Source: Tsuneonella suprasediminis
GTDB taxonomy: Bacteria > Pseudomonadota > Alphaproteobacteria > Sphingomonadales > Sphingomonadaceae
Direction of reading: 5' to 3'
Assembly: GCF_003605755.1 (NCBI RefSeq)
Contig: NZ_RAHJ01000003.1
Span: 186,001-250,000, forward strand
DNA length: 64,000 bases
The position numbers and the translations under genes are program-made. Below, piece by piece: positions 48,371 through 57,870 of this stretch. How positions within the stretch are numbered: position 1 is the stretch's first letter; every line of letters begins with the position of its first letter. The notes under the pieces were generated by a model. It was not told where the DNA came from. It saw only the letters and a list, made by a program, of their open reading frames with translations, and searched no databases.

Positions 48371-50113
48371 GTGAAAACGAGGGGGATCATTGTAGCTGTC
48401 GCAGCACTTGTGGCGTTTTGCGCTGCGCTCGCTGCTATGCATGTATCTTTTTCAAGCCAGTCTCGGGCTGGCGGATCGCAAGCACCTGATTGTTTTGCGC
48501 CCTCTTTGCCGGACGAACCTTTGGCGAAGGTGCTGGCCGATTCTGCCCGCTGGCGTTGCGATTTATCTGCTGCCAGTCTTGCGCCCAACCGCACAGTCAT
48601 ACGTATCCCAGTCGATCCTGACGGGACAGTACCGCGCTTTTTCTCCAGCGTGCCGATTGTCGCGGGCGATATCGTGGTGGCACTTGTCGATAAAGACAGC
48701 CGCATATTGACGGAAAAACGCTTTAGTCCCGTAGAAATCCTTGCTGCGCCGCTCGATAATCGTTTCCTGATTCCGTTGCCTGCAACGAAACGGCAAAGCA
48801 AGGCGGTGATTGTCGCTTTCGATTATCCGATCAATCCCTCTCTGTTCTTGCGTTCCCGGCTGTTGGACAGCAATCCAATAAACGAGCCCCAATCTGTTCG
48901 TCTCTTATTAGTGGTGGCCATTGTGTGTGGGCTGCTTGCGATGCCTATGGCTTACAATATCGCCTTTTATCCCGTGCTGCGGGAACGCTTTGTTGTATGG
49001 CATATAATCTTGTCTCTGGCCCTGTTGGCTCAATGCTTGCTATCCTCAGGTATTGCGATGCACTTTATCGATCTGTCGGTAGAACAGTTATTTCGCGGAC
49101 AGGTGATTTCGTTCGGGATGGCTGTCGCAGCCATGTGCGCGTTTACAGAAGCATTTATCGAGCCGGGAAAATTAAACCCGGTGCTGCGTAAGATAATGCG
49201 ATGGGTTCCGTTGTGGATGGTCTCAGTTGCAATGGGGCATGCTTTCTTTCCCACGGTTTTGCGCGCGATTCAGGTGAAGCTGTATTATGCCGCCTTTATT
49301 CCGGTTTTGGTGCTGTTGGTTATCTCTCTTATCAATGGTTTATATCGAGGGAGCCGTTCTGCTGAGTTGAAGCTCATCGGGCTGACGCCATTCTTTGCGA
49401 TGGGCGGCATACGGCTCGTGACGATGCTATTCCCTGGCTTTAGCCCCGAAGAAGCAACGCCGATGCTCTACGTAGCAATTGTCGTCGAAGGGGCGGTCGC
49501 GACACTCGGCGTGGCGCACCGGCTTATGAATATAAAGCGCCAACGAGATGATGCCTTGGCAGAAACCCGTATCTTCGAAGACCTTGCAGAGCGTGATCCA
49601 CTGACCGGCTTACTCAACCGGCGCGCTATAGAGCGCAATTTCGAACAATTGCGTGCGGAAGGGTTCAGGGTGTGTGCTCTTATCGATCTCGATTATTTCA
49701 AGTCTATCAATGACTCATATGGACATGCGAAGGGTGACGAAGTCCTTCGTTCGGTGGCAGGCGCCCTCAGGGAAGACGAAGATACCTTGGCTATACGCAT
49801 GGGTGGAGAGGAATTTATGCTGCTTCTGCGAGGTTCCGATGCACGCAATCGAGCGGAAGCGCGCCGTCAGGCAATTACCCGGCATGTAGCAATCGATGTT
49901 GTTGGACTGGATCGGCCCGTTACCGCGAGCATGGGGCTGTTGGAAATGGCCGAACGGGGTCCGCAGCACGTAACATTCGAAACGCTCTATACGCGCGTTG
50001 ATCGGCTACTTTACGATGCCAAGGCAGGTGGACGGAACCGCACATTTGGAGAGAAGATGGTCGTGTTTAGCGCGAGAGGCAAAGATCGCCGGACATTAAG
50101 GCGTGCCGCTTGA
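48371..50113 (+). CDS. Membrane diguanylate cyclase (GGDEF)
   Basis: A 580-residue protein with a signal-anchor helix (about 8-24), a periplasmic domain of about 140 residues, six or seven membrane helices (about 178-390) and a cytoplasmic GGDEF domain (about 405-565). The layout resembles 7TMR-DISM receptors. The domain has DPLTGLLNRRA, the metal-site LIDLDYFKSINDSYGHAKGDEVL and an intact GGEEF, so it should make cyclic di-GMP. The RxxD inhibitory site expected four residues before the GGEEF-proximal strand is absent, suggesting no product feedback. The start is GTG at 48371. It converges with the zinc-ribbon gene, and its input signal is unknown. Confidence 0.88.
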   Translation: MKTRGIIVAVAALVAFCAALAAMHVSFSSQSRAGGSQAPDCFAPSLPDEPLAKVLADSARWRCDLSAASLAPNRTVIRIPVDPDGTVPRFFSSVPIVAGDIVVALVDKDSRILTEKRFSPVEILAAPLDNRFLIPLPATKRQSKAVIVAFDYPINPSLFLRSRLLDSNPINEPQSVRLLLVVAIVCGLLAMPMAYNIAFYPVLRERFVVWHIILSLALLAQCLLSSGIAMHFIDLSVEQLFRGQVISFGMAVAAMCAFTEAFIEPGKLNPVLRKIMRWVPLWMVSVAMGHAFFPTVLRAIQVKLYYAAFIPVLVLLVISLINGLYRGSRSAELKLIGLTPFFAMGGIRLVTMLFPGFSPEEATPMLYVAIVVEGAVATLGVAHRLMNIKRQRDDALAETRIFEDLAERDPLTGLLNRRAIERNFEQLRAEGFRVCALIDLDYFKSINDSYGHAKGDEVLRSVAGALREDEDTLAIRMGGEEFMLLLRGSDARNRAEARRQAITRHVAIDVVGLDRPVTASMGLLEMAERGPQHVTFETLYTRVDRLLYDAKAGGRNRTFGEKMVVFSARGKDRRTLRRAA

Positions 50114-50132
50114 TTATCGCTTCGTCTGACAG

Positions 50133-51011
50133 TTAGCTGGGTTTCCAGCCAATTTCCGCAATTCTGGCCGATTTGGGAACATCTGTCACCGCTTCGTTGA
50201 TCGTCATCGTTTCGCCGGGGGCCAGTTTGGACTTGGGCGGGGCGACTTCCCAGCTATAAACGACCCGTTCCCGTGCATCGCGCAGAACGATCAGAATAGA
50301 CGGGACGCGCATTGTTTCGCGACCGACATTTTTAACCGTTCCGCTGGCGCCGAAATATTCAGTGCCATTCGGCAATGTCCGCCGTTCCTGGCGGTCGGGT
50401 GGGAAGCTGAGCACAAGATCGGGCTGTCCGGCGGCGAACGTAGGCTGACTGATCGGAACCCAATCGGGTACGCCCCAATAACTCACCGCAACCACCGCCC
50501 CCAGCGCACAAGCCGCGAAAAAGGCGGCCGCGGCCGTCCATAATTTTAGCGTATTGCGTCGCGGCCTGAAGGGCGGCTCATAATCAAACTGCGACACGGC
50601 ATCATCATCGTAAACTGCAACGGGTGGCGGTGGTGACGATTCGACACCCGTCGGTGCCGGTGCCACATTTTCTGGCGCAGGTGTGTCGTCTGCGTCAGAT
50701 GCTGGCGGACCTTCTGCAGCAATGTCCCCGGATTTTTCGCGGGGTGAGTCGATATCCTGAGGTGTGGGCTGTTCGGTTTGTTGCGGTGCCGGTGCAGGGC
50801 GTGTTTCTGCCTGAGGCGGCGTTGTTGATTGTGATTGCGGTGTGGCCGGAGCACTCTGCGTTTCTGTTGCAATCGCAACGGCTTCCGCAGTCTGTCCTTC
50901 CTGAAACCAGCTATGTCTGCATTTCGCGCAGCGCACAGTGCGTCCTTCGACACCTATGGCGGTATCGGGCACGACATATCGCGTGGAACAAGCAGGGCAG
51001 GCGATAATCAT
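50133..51011 (-). CDS. Zinc-ribbon membrane protein (MJ0042/DUF3426-like)
   Basis: A 292-residue protein with three parts. The N-terminal MJ0042-type zinc ribbon has Cys5, Cys8, Cys28 and Cys31 (CPAC...CAKC). A long Pro/Ala/Gln-rich disordered segment covers about 40-135. One membrane helix (about 157-179) is followed by a periplasmic beta domain (VKNVGRETMRVPSILIVLRDARERVVYSW), which resembles DUF3426. The zinc ribbon would be in the cytoplasm. Function is unknown. It lies divergent to ftsE, a position seen in other sphingomonads, so a link to cell-envelope or division is conceivable. Confidence 0.85.
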   Translation of the reverse strand: MIIACPACSTRYVVPDTAIGVEGRTVRCAKCRHSWFQEGQTAEAVAIATETQSAPATPQSQSTTPPQAETRPAPAPQQTEQPTPQDIDSPREKSGDIAAEGPPASDADDTPAPENVAPAPTGVESSPPPPVAVYDDDAVSQFDYEPPFRPRRNTLKLWTAAAAFFAACALGAVVAVSYWGVPDWVPISQPTFAAGQPDLVLSFPPDRQERRTLPNGTEYFGASGTVKNVGRETMRVPSILIVLRDARERVVYSWEVAPPKSKLAPGETMTINEAVTDVPKSARIAEIGWKPS

Positions 51012-51177
51012 CCTGCCTAATTCCTAGGCAAGCGTCTCGAATACAACAATAGTGACAACGGCTCAGGAACGTCGTTGATGGCTTTTTTCCACATCGAAGG
51101 GCCGCTATAGCCGCCGGGCCGATGTCCTGTGCGCTTAAATCTCCCCCGACCTGCCGGTACACCGGGCAGATACCGCG

Positions 51178-51900
51178 ATGATCGAACGTGCGCGTGACAT
51201 CGTGACGTTCGACAATGTCGGGCTGCGTTATGGGACCGACCGGGAGGTGCTGAGCGATGTCTCGTTCACGCTGCATCCGGGCAGTTTCTATTTCCTGACT
51301 GGGGCAAGTGGCGCAGGAAAAACATCGCTACTGAAATTGCTTTATCTCGCTCAGCGGCCTTCGCGCGGGGTAATCCGTCTGTTCGGTACGGATACGGTCA
51401 CATTGCCGCGCAAGCGATTGCCTGCTTTCCGGCGCCGTCTGGGGGTTGTGTTTCAGGATTTCCGTCTGGTGCCGCACCTGTCGGCGTACGATAATGTCGC
51501 GCTGCCTTTGCGGGTATCCGGCGTGCGGGAGGGAGACATTGCCAAGCCAGTGAACGACATGCTTGAATGGGTGGGGCTGTCGCATCGCAGGGAAGCAAGG
51601 CCCGCGACGCTTTCGGGCGGCGAACGACAGAGGGTCGCTATCGCCCGCGCTGTGATTGGCCGCCCCGATATGCTGCTGGCTGACGAACCGACGGGTAACG
51701 TCGACCCCGAAATGGCGCTTAAGCTGTTGCGTCTGTTCGAAGCTCTCAATCGGCTTGGCACGACAGTCGTCGTTGCGACCCATGACGTACATCTGCTCCG
51801 CAAGGTTTCCGGATCGATGATTATGCGGCTCGATAAAGGGCGGCTTTCCGATCCCACCGGTGCGTTGCGTTATCCACCTCGCCGGGAGAATGCGGGATGA
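51178..51900 (+). CDS. ftsE: Cell-division ATP-binding protein FtsE
   Basis: FtsE is the ATPase of the FtsEX complex, which couples cytokinesis to activation of cell-wall hydrolases. The 240-residue protein has Walker A GASGAGKTS at 42-50, Q-loop VFQDFRLVPHLSAYDNVALPL, signature LSGGERQRV at 145-153, Walker B MLLADEPTGNVD at 165-176, and H-loop VVATHDVH. The Tyr/Arg-rich start FDNVGLRYG is the normal FtsE pattern. It overlaps ftsX by four bases (ATGA). Confidence 0.94.
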   Translation: MIERARDIVTFDNVGLRYGTDREVLSDVSFTLHPGSFYFLTGASGAGKTSLLKLLYLAQRPSRGVIRLFGTDTVTLPRKRLPAFRRRLGVVFQDFRLVPHLSAYDNVALPLRVSGVREGDIAKPVNDMLEWVGLSHRREARPATLSGGERQRVAIARAVIGRPDMLLADEPTGNVDPEMALKLLRLFEALNRLGTTVVVATHDVHLLRKVSGSMIMRLDKGRLSDPTGALRYPPRRENAG

Positions 51901-52838
51901 GTGTGGAGAAACCGCCGGTCGTCAAAGGTAGTACAGCGAAAGGGATCGCGCGTTTCGGTGGGAACCGGGCCGCTGCTCTCGTGCCTCAGGCACGTCTGGC
52001 TGGGCCGATGCCATGGGTCATGGCGATCATGATCGCGCTGACAGTGATTGCCGCAGCGGGAGGGATGGCACTGACCAACCTGACCCGCGGTGCACAAGGT
52101 GAACTCTCAGGCGCAGTGACAGTTCAGATTCTGGCTGCACAACCACAAGAAAAGGCGCGGCAGGCGGATATGGCAGAGAAAGCTCTGGCCGAATTGCCGC
52201 AAGTGACGGGACTGCGGATCGTGCCGCAGTCCGAACTCGACGAACTTTTGGAACCGTGGCTTGGTAAGAGCAGCACCGGCGATCTGGCAGTGCCGATTCC
52301 GGCACTGATCGATGTGCAACTGCGTGGTTCGGCCAGTGAAGGGCAATTGGCCGAATTGCGCGCTGCGCTTACATCTGTTGCGCCGGATGCGCGGGTCGAT
52401 GCTCAGTCAGGATGGCTTCAGCCGGTATTCGGCGCGATAGAGGCGTTGCAGTGGCTGGCTCTCGCACTGGTCGCCATGCTTGCGACCATCAGTGCCGCCG
52501 CCGTCTGGCTCGCCGCGCGGAGCGCGCTGGGCAGCAATCGGGATACGATTGAAATCGTGCATCTGCTCGGTGGCACAGATGCCCAGATCGCCCGCATTTT
52601 CCAGCGTTCGATCGGATTTGATGCAGCGGCAGGGGGGGCAGTAGGGCTGGCGATCGGTATGGTGGCGTTATCTGTGCTCGGCAGCCGGTTCGCGGCGCTT
52701 GGTTCGGGCCTGATGGCAAATGGCGGGCTGCGCCCCCTGGACTGGCTGGTGATTGCAGCGATTCCGTTCGTCGGCGTCGCTATCGCAATGCTTACGGCAC
52801 GCCTAACAGCTCTGGCCGCACTGAGGCGCATGCTGTGA
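51897..52838 (+). CDS. ftsX: Cell-division protein FtsX
   Basis: FtsX is the membrane partner of FtsE. The 313-residue protein has an N-terminal cytoplasmic tail, a first helix (about 43-63), a periplasmic loop of about 110 residues that should bind hydrolase activators, and three C-terminal helices (about 180-205, 235-260, 280-300). The FtsX motif HLLGGTDAQIARIFQRSI lies in the cytoplasmic loop. Its stop overlaps the YdcF-like gene as GTGA. The order ftsE-ftsX-ydcF-plsC is a tight operon with all genes touching. Confidence 0.93.
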   Translation: MSVEKPPVVKGSTAKGIARFGGNRAAALVPQARLAGPMPWVMAIMIALTVIAAAGGMALTNLTRGAQGELSGAVTVQILAAQPQEKARQADMAEKALAELPQVTGLRIVPQSELDELLEPWLGKSSTGDLAVPIPALIDVQLRGSASEGQLAELRAALTSVAPDARVDAQSGWLQPVFGAIEALQWLALALVAMLATISAAAVWLAARSALGSNRDTIEIVHLLGGTDAQIARIFQRSIGFDAAAGGAVGLAIGMVALSVLGSRFAALGSGLMANGGLRPLDWLVIAAIPFVGVAIAMLTARLTALAALRRML

Positions 52839-53365
52839 TTGTACGCTTCATCGCCTTAATATTGCTCGGCTATATGATCGGCTTCGGCGTGTTTGCGGTT
52901 GCTTTGCCGCAACCGGCGGAGGGCGGGCGTACCGATGCCATTGTTGTTCCCACCGGCTCGGCAGGCCGGATCGAACGCGGGCTGGCGGTACTCGAAAGTG
53001 GTGGCGCGCCAGCGATGCTGGTAACCGGGGTGGATCGCGAAGTAACCCGCCCGGAATTCGCCGCGCAATACTCGGTGCCTGAAAAGACGATGGAGTGCTG
53101 CGTCACCCTTGGTTTTAATGCGGTCGATACGCGCAGCAACGCCGCGGAAACGGCGGCGTGGGTTTCACGGCACGGTTATCGCTCCGTTCGACTGGTGACA
53201 GCTGACTGGCATATGCGCCGTGCAGAGGGTGAGTTGAAAGCTGCGCTCCCATCGGGTGTCACGATTATGCGCGATGCTGTGCACACGACTCCTTCGCTCC
53301 GCAACCTGTTCCTCGAATATAACAAGCTGATCGCCAGCTATCTGGCGCGGCTGATCGATATCTGA
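52835..53365 (+). CDS. YdcF/SanA-type DUF218 protein
   Basis: A 176-residue protein of the DUF218 family, which includes SanA and ElyC, factors tied to envelope integrity. One N-terminal membrane helix (about 4-24) anchors a periplasmic Rossmann-like domain. Family features are DAIVVPTGSAGRIERGLAVLESG, the Thr/Gly-rich MLVTGVD, and SNAAETAAWVSRHGYRSVRLVTADWHMRRA. GTG start inside the ftsX stop implies coupled translation. Its place in an ftsEX operon supports an envelope role. Confidence 0.88.
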   Translation: MIVRFIALILLGYMIGFGVFAVALPQPAEGGRTDAIVVPTGSAGRIERGLAVLESGGAPAMLVTGVDREVTRPEFAAQYSVPEKTMECCVTLGFNAVDTRSNAAETAAWVSRHGYRSVRLVTADWHMRRAEGELKAALPSGVTIMRDAVHTTPSLRNLFLEYNKLIASYLARLIDI

Positions 53366-53366
53366 G

Positions 53367-54065
53367 ATGCTGCATATCATGCGTGTCGTGCGTAGCCTGT
53401 TGTTCTATGTCGCATTTTATGGTGGCTCGGTGTTTGGCGTGCTGGCTGTGTTTCTGGCGCTGCCATTCGGGGCGAAGGCGTTTCGCAAGGCCATTCGGGG
53501 ATGGTCCGGCTTTCATCGCAGCTGTGCGCGTATATTGCTGGGCATCGATGTGGCCGTCGAAGGCGACCCGCGGCCGCTGGAGGAGCCGGTGCTCTATGCG
53601 ATGAAGCACGAAAGCTTTTACGAAGCGATCGACCTGACCATGTCGCTGCATGAACCGGGTGTTTTCGCGAAGGAAGAGTTGTTCCGTATTCCCGGATGGG
53701 GTCGTTTGGGGATCATCTATGGGCTTGTCCCCGTGGCACGGGGGCGCGGCGCCAGCACGCTCAGGAAGATGCTCTCTGCAGCCCGGCGGCTAACGGCGGA
53801 GGGCCGTCCACTCGTGATCTTTCCCGAAGGCACCCGTGTCCCGCATGGCACCCGCGTGCCGCTGCAATCGGGCTTTGCGGGGCTGTACAAGCTTGTCGGG
53901 CTGCCGGTCGTGCCGGTGGCGGTGAACAGTGGGCCATTGTATCATCGCCGGTGGAAACGCAGCGGAACGCTGACCTACCGTTTTGGCGAGCCTATCCCGC
54001 CGGGCTTGCCTCGCGAAGAGGTGGAGCAGCGGGTGTTGGATGCGATCAACGTGCTGAATCAGTGA
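53367..54065 (+). CDS. plsC: Lysophospholipid (1-acylglycerol-3-phosphate) acyltransferase
   Basis: PlsC adds the second acyl chain to form phosphatidic acid. The 232-residue protein has a membrane-spanning N-terminus (about 8-34). Its first catalytic motif is HESFYE at residue 81, an HX4E form instead of HX4D, as is common among alphaproteobacterial PlsC. The second motif is FPEGTRVP, and LPVVPVAVN follows. It starts one base after the YdcF-type stop and its 3' end overlaps the tail of tyrC by seven bases. Confidence 0.92.
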   Translation: MLHIMRVVRSLLFYVAFYGGSVFGVLAVFLALPFGAKAFRKAIRGWSGFHRSCARILLGIDVAVEGDPRPLEEPVLYAMKHESFYEAIDLTMSLHEPGVFAKEELFRIPGWGRLGIIYGLVPVARGRGASTLRKMLSAARRLTAEGRPLVIFPEGTRVPHGTRVPLQSGFAGLYKLVGLPVVPVAVNSGPLYHRRWKRSGTLTYRFGEPIPPGLPREEVEQRVLDAINVLNQ

Positions 54066-54964
54066 TCGCCGCGCCCGAAGTCAGGGCGGGCATCATCCTG
54101 ACCCTGTTCGATAATCGACCGGCGGATTGCGCGGGTGCGGGTGAACAGGTCGAATAATGCCTGACCGTCTTCACGCCGGATCGCACGCTGTAATGCAGTC
54201 AGATCCTCCGTGAAACGGCCCAGCATTTCCAGCACGGCTTCACGATTGGTCAGGAAAACGTCGCGCCACATCGTTGGATCGCTTGCTGCAATACGGGTGA
54301 AGTCGCGGAAGCCGCCAGCGGAATATTTGATGACTTCGCTACGGGTTACGTCTTCCAGATCGGAGGCTGTGCCCACAATGGTATAAGCGATCAGGTGCGG
54401 AATATGGCTGGTGACCGCCAGGACCAGATCGTGATGCGCGGCATCCATCAGTTCGACCTTGGCGCCGAGCGCTTCCCAGAATGCCGAAACCTCCGCAATC
54501 GCATCGGGATCGGTGCCTTCTGGTGGAGTCAGAATACACCAGCGCTGGCGAAACAATGCCGGGAAGCCCGCATCCGGCCCGCTGCGTTCGGTGCCTGCAA
54601 CCGGGTGAGCGGGGACGACCGCATTGTTGGGCAGTGCTTCAGCCAATGCTTGCGAAACAGCAGCCTTCGACGATCCGACATCGCTGATGATTGCCTTAGC
54701 CGGAATGGCCGCTGCCATCTCGCGCGCAACATCGGCAATCGCGCCGACGGGCACGCAGAAAATCACCAGATCGGCATCGGCAACTGCATCGGCGGCATTA
54801 TCATGCACTGTGCCAACCAGCCCGCGTTCCGCCGCGCGCTGGCGCGTTTCGGGCGATGCGTCGTAACCGGTGGTCGCGACTTGTGGCAGGTATTCCGCGA
54901 TCGCCAGCCCGACAGATCCGCCAAGCAGCCCCAACCCGATGATGGCAACACGTTCTATGGTCAT
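54059..54964 (-). CDS. tyrC: Prephenate/arogenate dehydrogenase
   Basis: The enzyme makes 4-hydroxyphenylpyruvate or tyrosine by NAD(P)-linked oxidative decarboxylation of prephenate or arogenate. The 301-residue protein starts with the Rossmann motif IIGLGLLGGSVGLAI. The catalytic His region is PAHPVAGTERSGPDAG and the second His is in TSHIPHLIAY; the C-terminal helices are LTALQRAIRREDGQALFDLFTRTRAIR. There is no ACT domain, as in the cyclohexadienyl (TyrC) type. Its ATG overlaps the hisC stop as TGATG (a GTG start one codon upstream is possible), so it is coupled to hisC. Confidence 0.93.
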   Translation of the reverse strand: MTIERVAIIGLGLLGGSVGLAIAEYLPQVATTGYDASPETRQRAAERGLVGTVHDNAADAVADADLVIFCVPVGAIADVAREMAAAIPAKAIISDVGSSKAAVSQALAEALPNNAVVPAHPVAGTERSGPDAGFPALFRQRWCILTPPEGTDPDAIAEVSAFWEALGAKVELMDAAHHDLVLAVTSHIPHLIAYTIVGTASDLEDVTRSEVIKYSAGGFRDFTRIAASDPTMWRDVFLTNREAVLEMLGRFTEDLTALQRAIRREDGQALFDLFTRTRAIRRSIIEQGQDDARPDFGRGDH

Positions 54965-56073
54965 CACGCTGCCTCCGCCGCTTGCCGGATTGCGGTTGCC
55001 ACTGCATCCATATCTTCGCGCTGACCGATGGTAATCCGCAAGGCGTGGGACAGACCCTGGCCGGGCAAGTGGCGCACGGCATAGCCCGCTTCGGCGATGG
55101 CCGACAGCGCACCTTCAGCGGTCAACACTCCTTCGAACAGGACCAGCACGAAGTTCGCCTCGCTCGGCAGCGGGCGAATGCCGTGATTGCCCAGCGCTTC
55201 CATCGCTTCGACGAAACGGGCGCGCTCGACCGCGTTTTCCTTGCGGCAACGGGCAATCCACGCGTCGTCGCCCAGCGCCGCGAGCGCGGCAACCTGCCCG
55301 TGATTGCTGACGTTGAATGCACCGCGAATGCGGTTGATCATATCGATCAGAGGTGGGGCGCCGGTTGCCCAGCCAACCCGTTCACCGGCAATGCCATATG
55401 CCTTGGAGAAAGTCCGCATTACCAGCACGTTGTTGTGTCGAATGGCCAGTTCGAATGCGCCATCGTCCACGTCCTCTGCCAGATATTCGGCGTAGGCCTG
55501 ATCGACGATCAGCAATACGTCTGCCGCCAGCCCAGCATGTAGTCGGGCAATTTCGTCCGCTGGCAACCAGCATCCGATGGGGTTGTTGGGGTTGTCGACG
55601 ATGATCACTCTGGTCCGTTCGGTAACAGCGGCCAGCAGATTATCGACCGACGCGGCATAATCTGCATCGTCCGCCATTACCGGCGTCGCGCCGACCTTCT
55701 GAGCCAGCAACGGATAGAGTGAAAACGAGTAGCGGGAGAACAGCACTTCGTCTCCCCGACCCGCGAAAGCCTGAACAGCGCAGTTGAGCAGTTCGCCCGA
55801 TCCGGTTCCGCAAACGATACGGCCAGTGTCGATGCCATGTTTTGCGCTCAGCGCCTTGCGGAGTTCGCGCGAGTCGCCATCGGGATATCGGTTGGGATGC
55901 ACGGCATTGCCCATCGCGGCATGAACCGCCGGGCTGGTTCCCAGCGGATTTTCGTTTGCCGACAGCTTGATAAGCGGCTTCCCGTCCGCGCTGGCGGACT
56001 TGCCGGGGATATAGGCGTGAATGTCCTCTATCCAGGGTTTCGGCGTGGGGCTGAGATTGGTGCTGTCTGCCAT
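54964..56073 (-). CDS. hisC: Histidinol-phosphate aminotransferase
   Basis: HisC transaminates imidazole-acetol phosphate in histidine synthesis, and in organisms like this also acts on aromatic ketoacids. The 369-residue PLP enzyme has [28 protein letters not shown], and the PLP-binding Lys in [27 protein letters not shown] is the substrate-cofactor motif. Pairing with tyrC suggests that it serves tyrosine and histidine synthesis together. The start (56073) is the first ATG with strong family alignment; 56088 is an alternative. Confidence 0.94.
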   Translation of the reverse strand: MADSTNLSPTPKPWIEDIHAYIPGKSASADGKPLIKLSANENPLGTSPAVHAAMGNAVHPNRYPDGDSRELRKALSAKHGIDTGRIVCGTGSGELLNCAVQAFAGRGDEVLFSRYSFSLYPLLAQKVGATPVMADDADYAASVDNLLAAVTERTRVIIVDNPNNPIGCWLPADEIARLHAGLAADVLLIVDQAYAEYLAEDVDDGAFELAIRHNNVLVMRTFSKAYGIAGERVGWATGAPPLIDMINRIRGAFNVSNHGQVAALAALGDDAWIARCRKENAVERARFVEAMEALGNHGIRPLPSEANFVLVLFEGVLTAEGALSAIAEAGYAVRHLPGQGLSHALRITIGQREDMDAVATAIRQAAEAA

Positions 56074-56151
56074 CGTGAGGCGGCGCATAGCGCGTGTGGC
56101 GGGCAAAACGAACAAATTCTGCCTTTGCCTCCCCCGTGGCTGAGTTGTTGA

Positions 56152-56174
56152 CTTGGGCGCGGCTTCATCCCAAG
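56152..56174 (+). promoter_or_regulatory. Small hairpin just before metX
   Basis: CTTGGG pairs with CCCAAG around an 11-base loop directly upstream of the chosen metX start. No SAM-II or SAM/SAH riboswitch consensus is visible, so it may merely mark the 5' UTR. It also overlaps an alternative TTG start of metX. Confidence 0.3.
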
Positions 56175-56185
56175 CGGCGCGCACG

Positions 56186-57283
56186 ATGGCCACTTTGTCC
56201 GCATCCAAAGCGCTTACACTTGCCGCCCCTCTGTCGCTCGACAGCGGACAGGTGCTGGAAGATGTGCAGATTGCATACGAGACCTACGGCGAACTGGCGG
56301 CAGACAAATCCAATGCCATCCTTGTTACCCATGCCCTGACCGGCGATCAGTATCTGGCGAGCAAACATCCCATTACCGGCAAACCCGGCTGGTGGGAACG
56401 GAGGGTCGGGTCGGGCAAGCCGATCGATACCAGCCGTTATTTTGTCATTTGCGCCAATGTGATAGGCAGTTGCCTCGGCTCGACCGGGCCAGCCAGCATT
56501 GCACCGGACGGGCAGCCATATGCCATGCGTTTTCCGGTGATTACAATCCGCGATATGGTGCGCGGCCTGGTTGGCCTGCTGGACGGAATGGGCATCGAGC
56601 GGCTCCACGCCATCGTGGGCGGATCGATGGGGGGAATGCAGGCGCTTAGCCTCGCCGCCAATTGGCCGGAGCGTGCCGAACGGGTGCTGGTGATCGCATC
56701 GACCAGCCGCCATTCGGCGCAAAACATCGCGTTTCACGAACTGGGGCGGCAGGCGATCATGGCCGATCCCAACTGGCAAGATGGCGATTATTACGCCAGC
56801 GGTGCCTCCCCCGATGCCGGGCTGGCGGTGGCGCGGATGGCGGCGCATATCACCTATTTGTCGGAAGACGGGCTGACCGACAAATTTGGCCGGAATTTAC
56901 AGGATCGTGACACTAAATCGTTCGGCTTCGACGCTGATTTTCAAGTAGAAAGTTACCTGCGTTATCAGGGTAGCGGCTTTACCCGCCGTTTTGATGCTAA
57001 CAGCTACCTATATATTACTCGTGCGATGGACTATTTTGACCTTGCAGAGGAACATGGTGGAAGGCTGGCAAATGCCTTCGCCGGATCGCAGGCGCGGTTC
57101 TGTCTGGTCAGCTTCGATAGCGATTGGCTCTATCCTACAGCGGAAAGCCGCCATGTCGTCCATGCGCTCAACGCAGCGGGTGCGGCTGTCAGTTTCGTGG
57201 AATTGAGCGCGCCGTATGGGCACGACAGTTTCCTGCTCGACGTGCCAGCGCTCGACCGGGTGGTTAAGGGGTTTCTCGAATGA
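56186..57283 (+). CDS. metX: Homoserine O-acyltransferase
   Basis: MetX acylates homoserine, the first committed step of methionine synthesis. The 365-residue alpha/beta-hydrolase-fold enzyme has the nucleophile Ser147 in GGSMGG, the GxSxG context [11 protein letters not shown], and [23 protein letters not shown] and ITIRDMV are family marks; the late acid/His pair is in DSDWLYP and GHDSFLLD. Whether acetyl- or succinyl-CoA is used cannot be told confidently. Start ATG 56186; TTG 56153 is also possible. It overlaps metW by four bases. Confidence 0.94.
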   Translation: MATLSASKALTLAAPLSLDSGQVLEDVQIAYETYGELAADKSNAILVTHALTGDQYLASKHPITGKPGWWERRVGSGKPIDTSRYFVICANVIGSCLGSTGPASIAPDGQPYAMRFPVITIRDMVRGLVGLLDGMGIERLHAIVGGSMGGMQALSLAANWPERAERVLVIASTSRHSAQNIAFHELGRQAIMADPNWQDGDYYASGASPDAGLAVARMAAHITYLSEDGLTDKFGRNLQDRDTKSFGFDADFQVESYLRYQGSGFTRRFDANSYLYITRAMDYFDLAEEHGGRLANAFAGSQARFCLVSFDSDWLYPTAESRHVVHALNAAGAAVSFVELSAPYGHDSFLLDVPALDRVVKGFLE

Positions 57284-57870
57284 CGGTGCTGCGCCCCGAT
57301 CTGGCGGTCATCGCGAATAAGATCGCCACCGGCTCGCGCGTGCTTGATATCGGCTGCGGTGAAGGCGAGCTGATGGAGGTTTTACGGACGCAGAAGGGGT
57401 GCGATGCGCGCGGGATGGAAATCGACCCGGTGCTGGTCGAACGCTGCGTCGCGCGCGGGTTGAGCGTGGTGCAGGGCGATGCCGACCGCGATCTGGTGGA
57501 GTATCCCGACAAGGCGTTCGATTACGCGATCCTGTCGCAAACGCTGCAAACCGCCGCCCGGCCCGACCGGATGCTGGACGAATTGCTGCGGGTGGGACGT
57601 CAGGCATTCGTCAGTTTCCCCAACTTCGCCCATTGGCGGATGCGCGCTGCGCTGGCATTTCGCGGGAGGATGCCGGTGACCCGGTATTTGCCCGTCAGCT
57701 GGTATGAAACCCAGAACATCCACAATGTCACTATCGACGATTTCCGCGAACTGATCGCGAAGCTGGGCGTCACGTGTGAGAATGCGTGGTTCTTTTCCGG
57801 GCAGCGCCAGATTGGCCCGCTGTGGGCGAACTTGCGCGCCGAATATGCCGTTTTTGAGTTGAGCCGATGA
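57280..57870 (+). CDS. metW: Methionine biosynthesis protein MetW
   Basis: MetW is a methyltransferase-fold partner of MetX that raises homoserine acyltransferase activity. The 196-residue protein has the SAM-like motif [15 protein letters not shown], then the MetW-specific [28 protein letters not shown] and [33 protein letters not shown] and [19 protein letters not shown] complete the family pattern. It overlaps metX by four bases and gltX by four bases. Confidence 0.95.
   Translation: MTVLRPDLAVIANKIATGSRVLDIGCGEGELMEVLRTQKGCDARGMEIDPVLVERCVARGLSVVQGDADRDLVEYPDKAFDYAILSQTLQTAARPDRMLDELLRVGRQAFVSFPNFAHWRMRAALAFRGRMPVTRYLPVSWYETQNIHNVTIDDFRELIAKLGVTCENAWFFSGQRQIGPLWANLRAEYAVFELSR

Noticed and set aside
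56074-56185. SAM-II riboswitch before metX
   Set aside because: The conserved core of SAM-II is not present in this gap; only a short hairpin remains.
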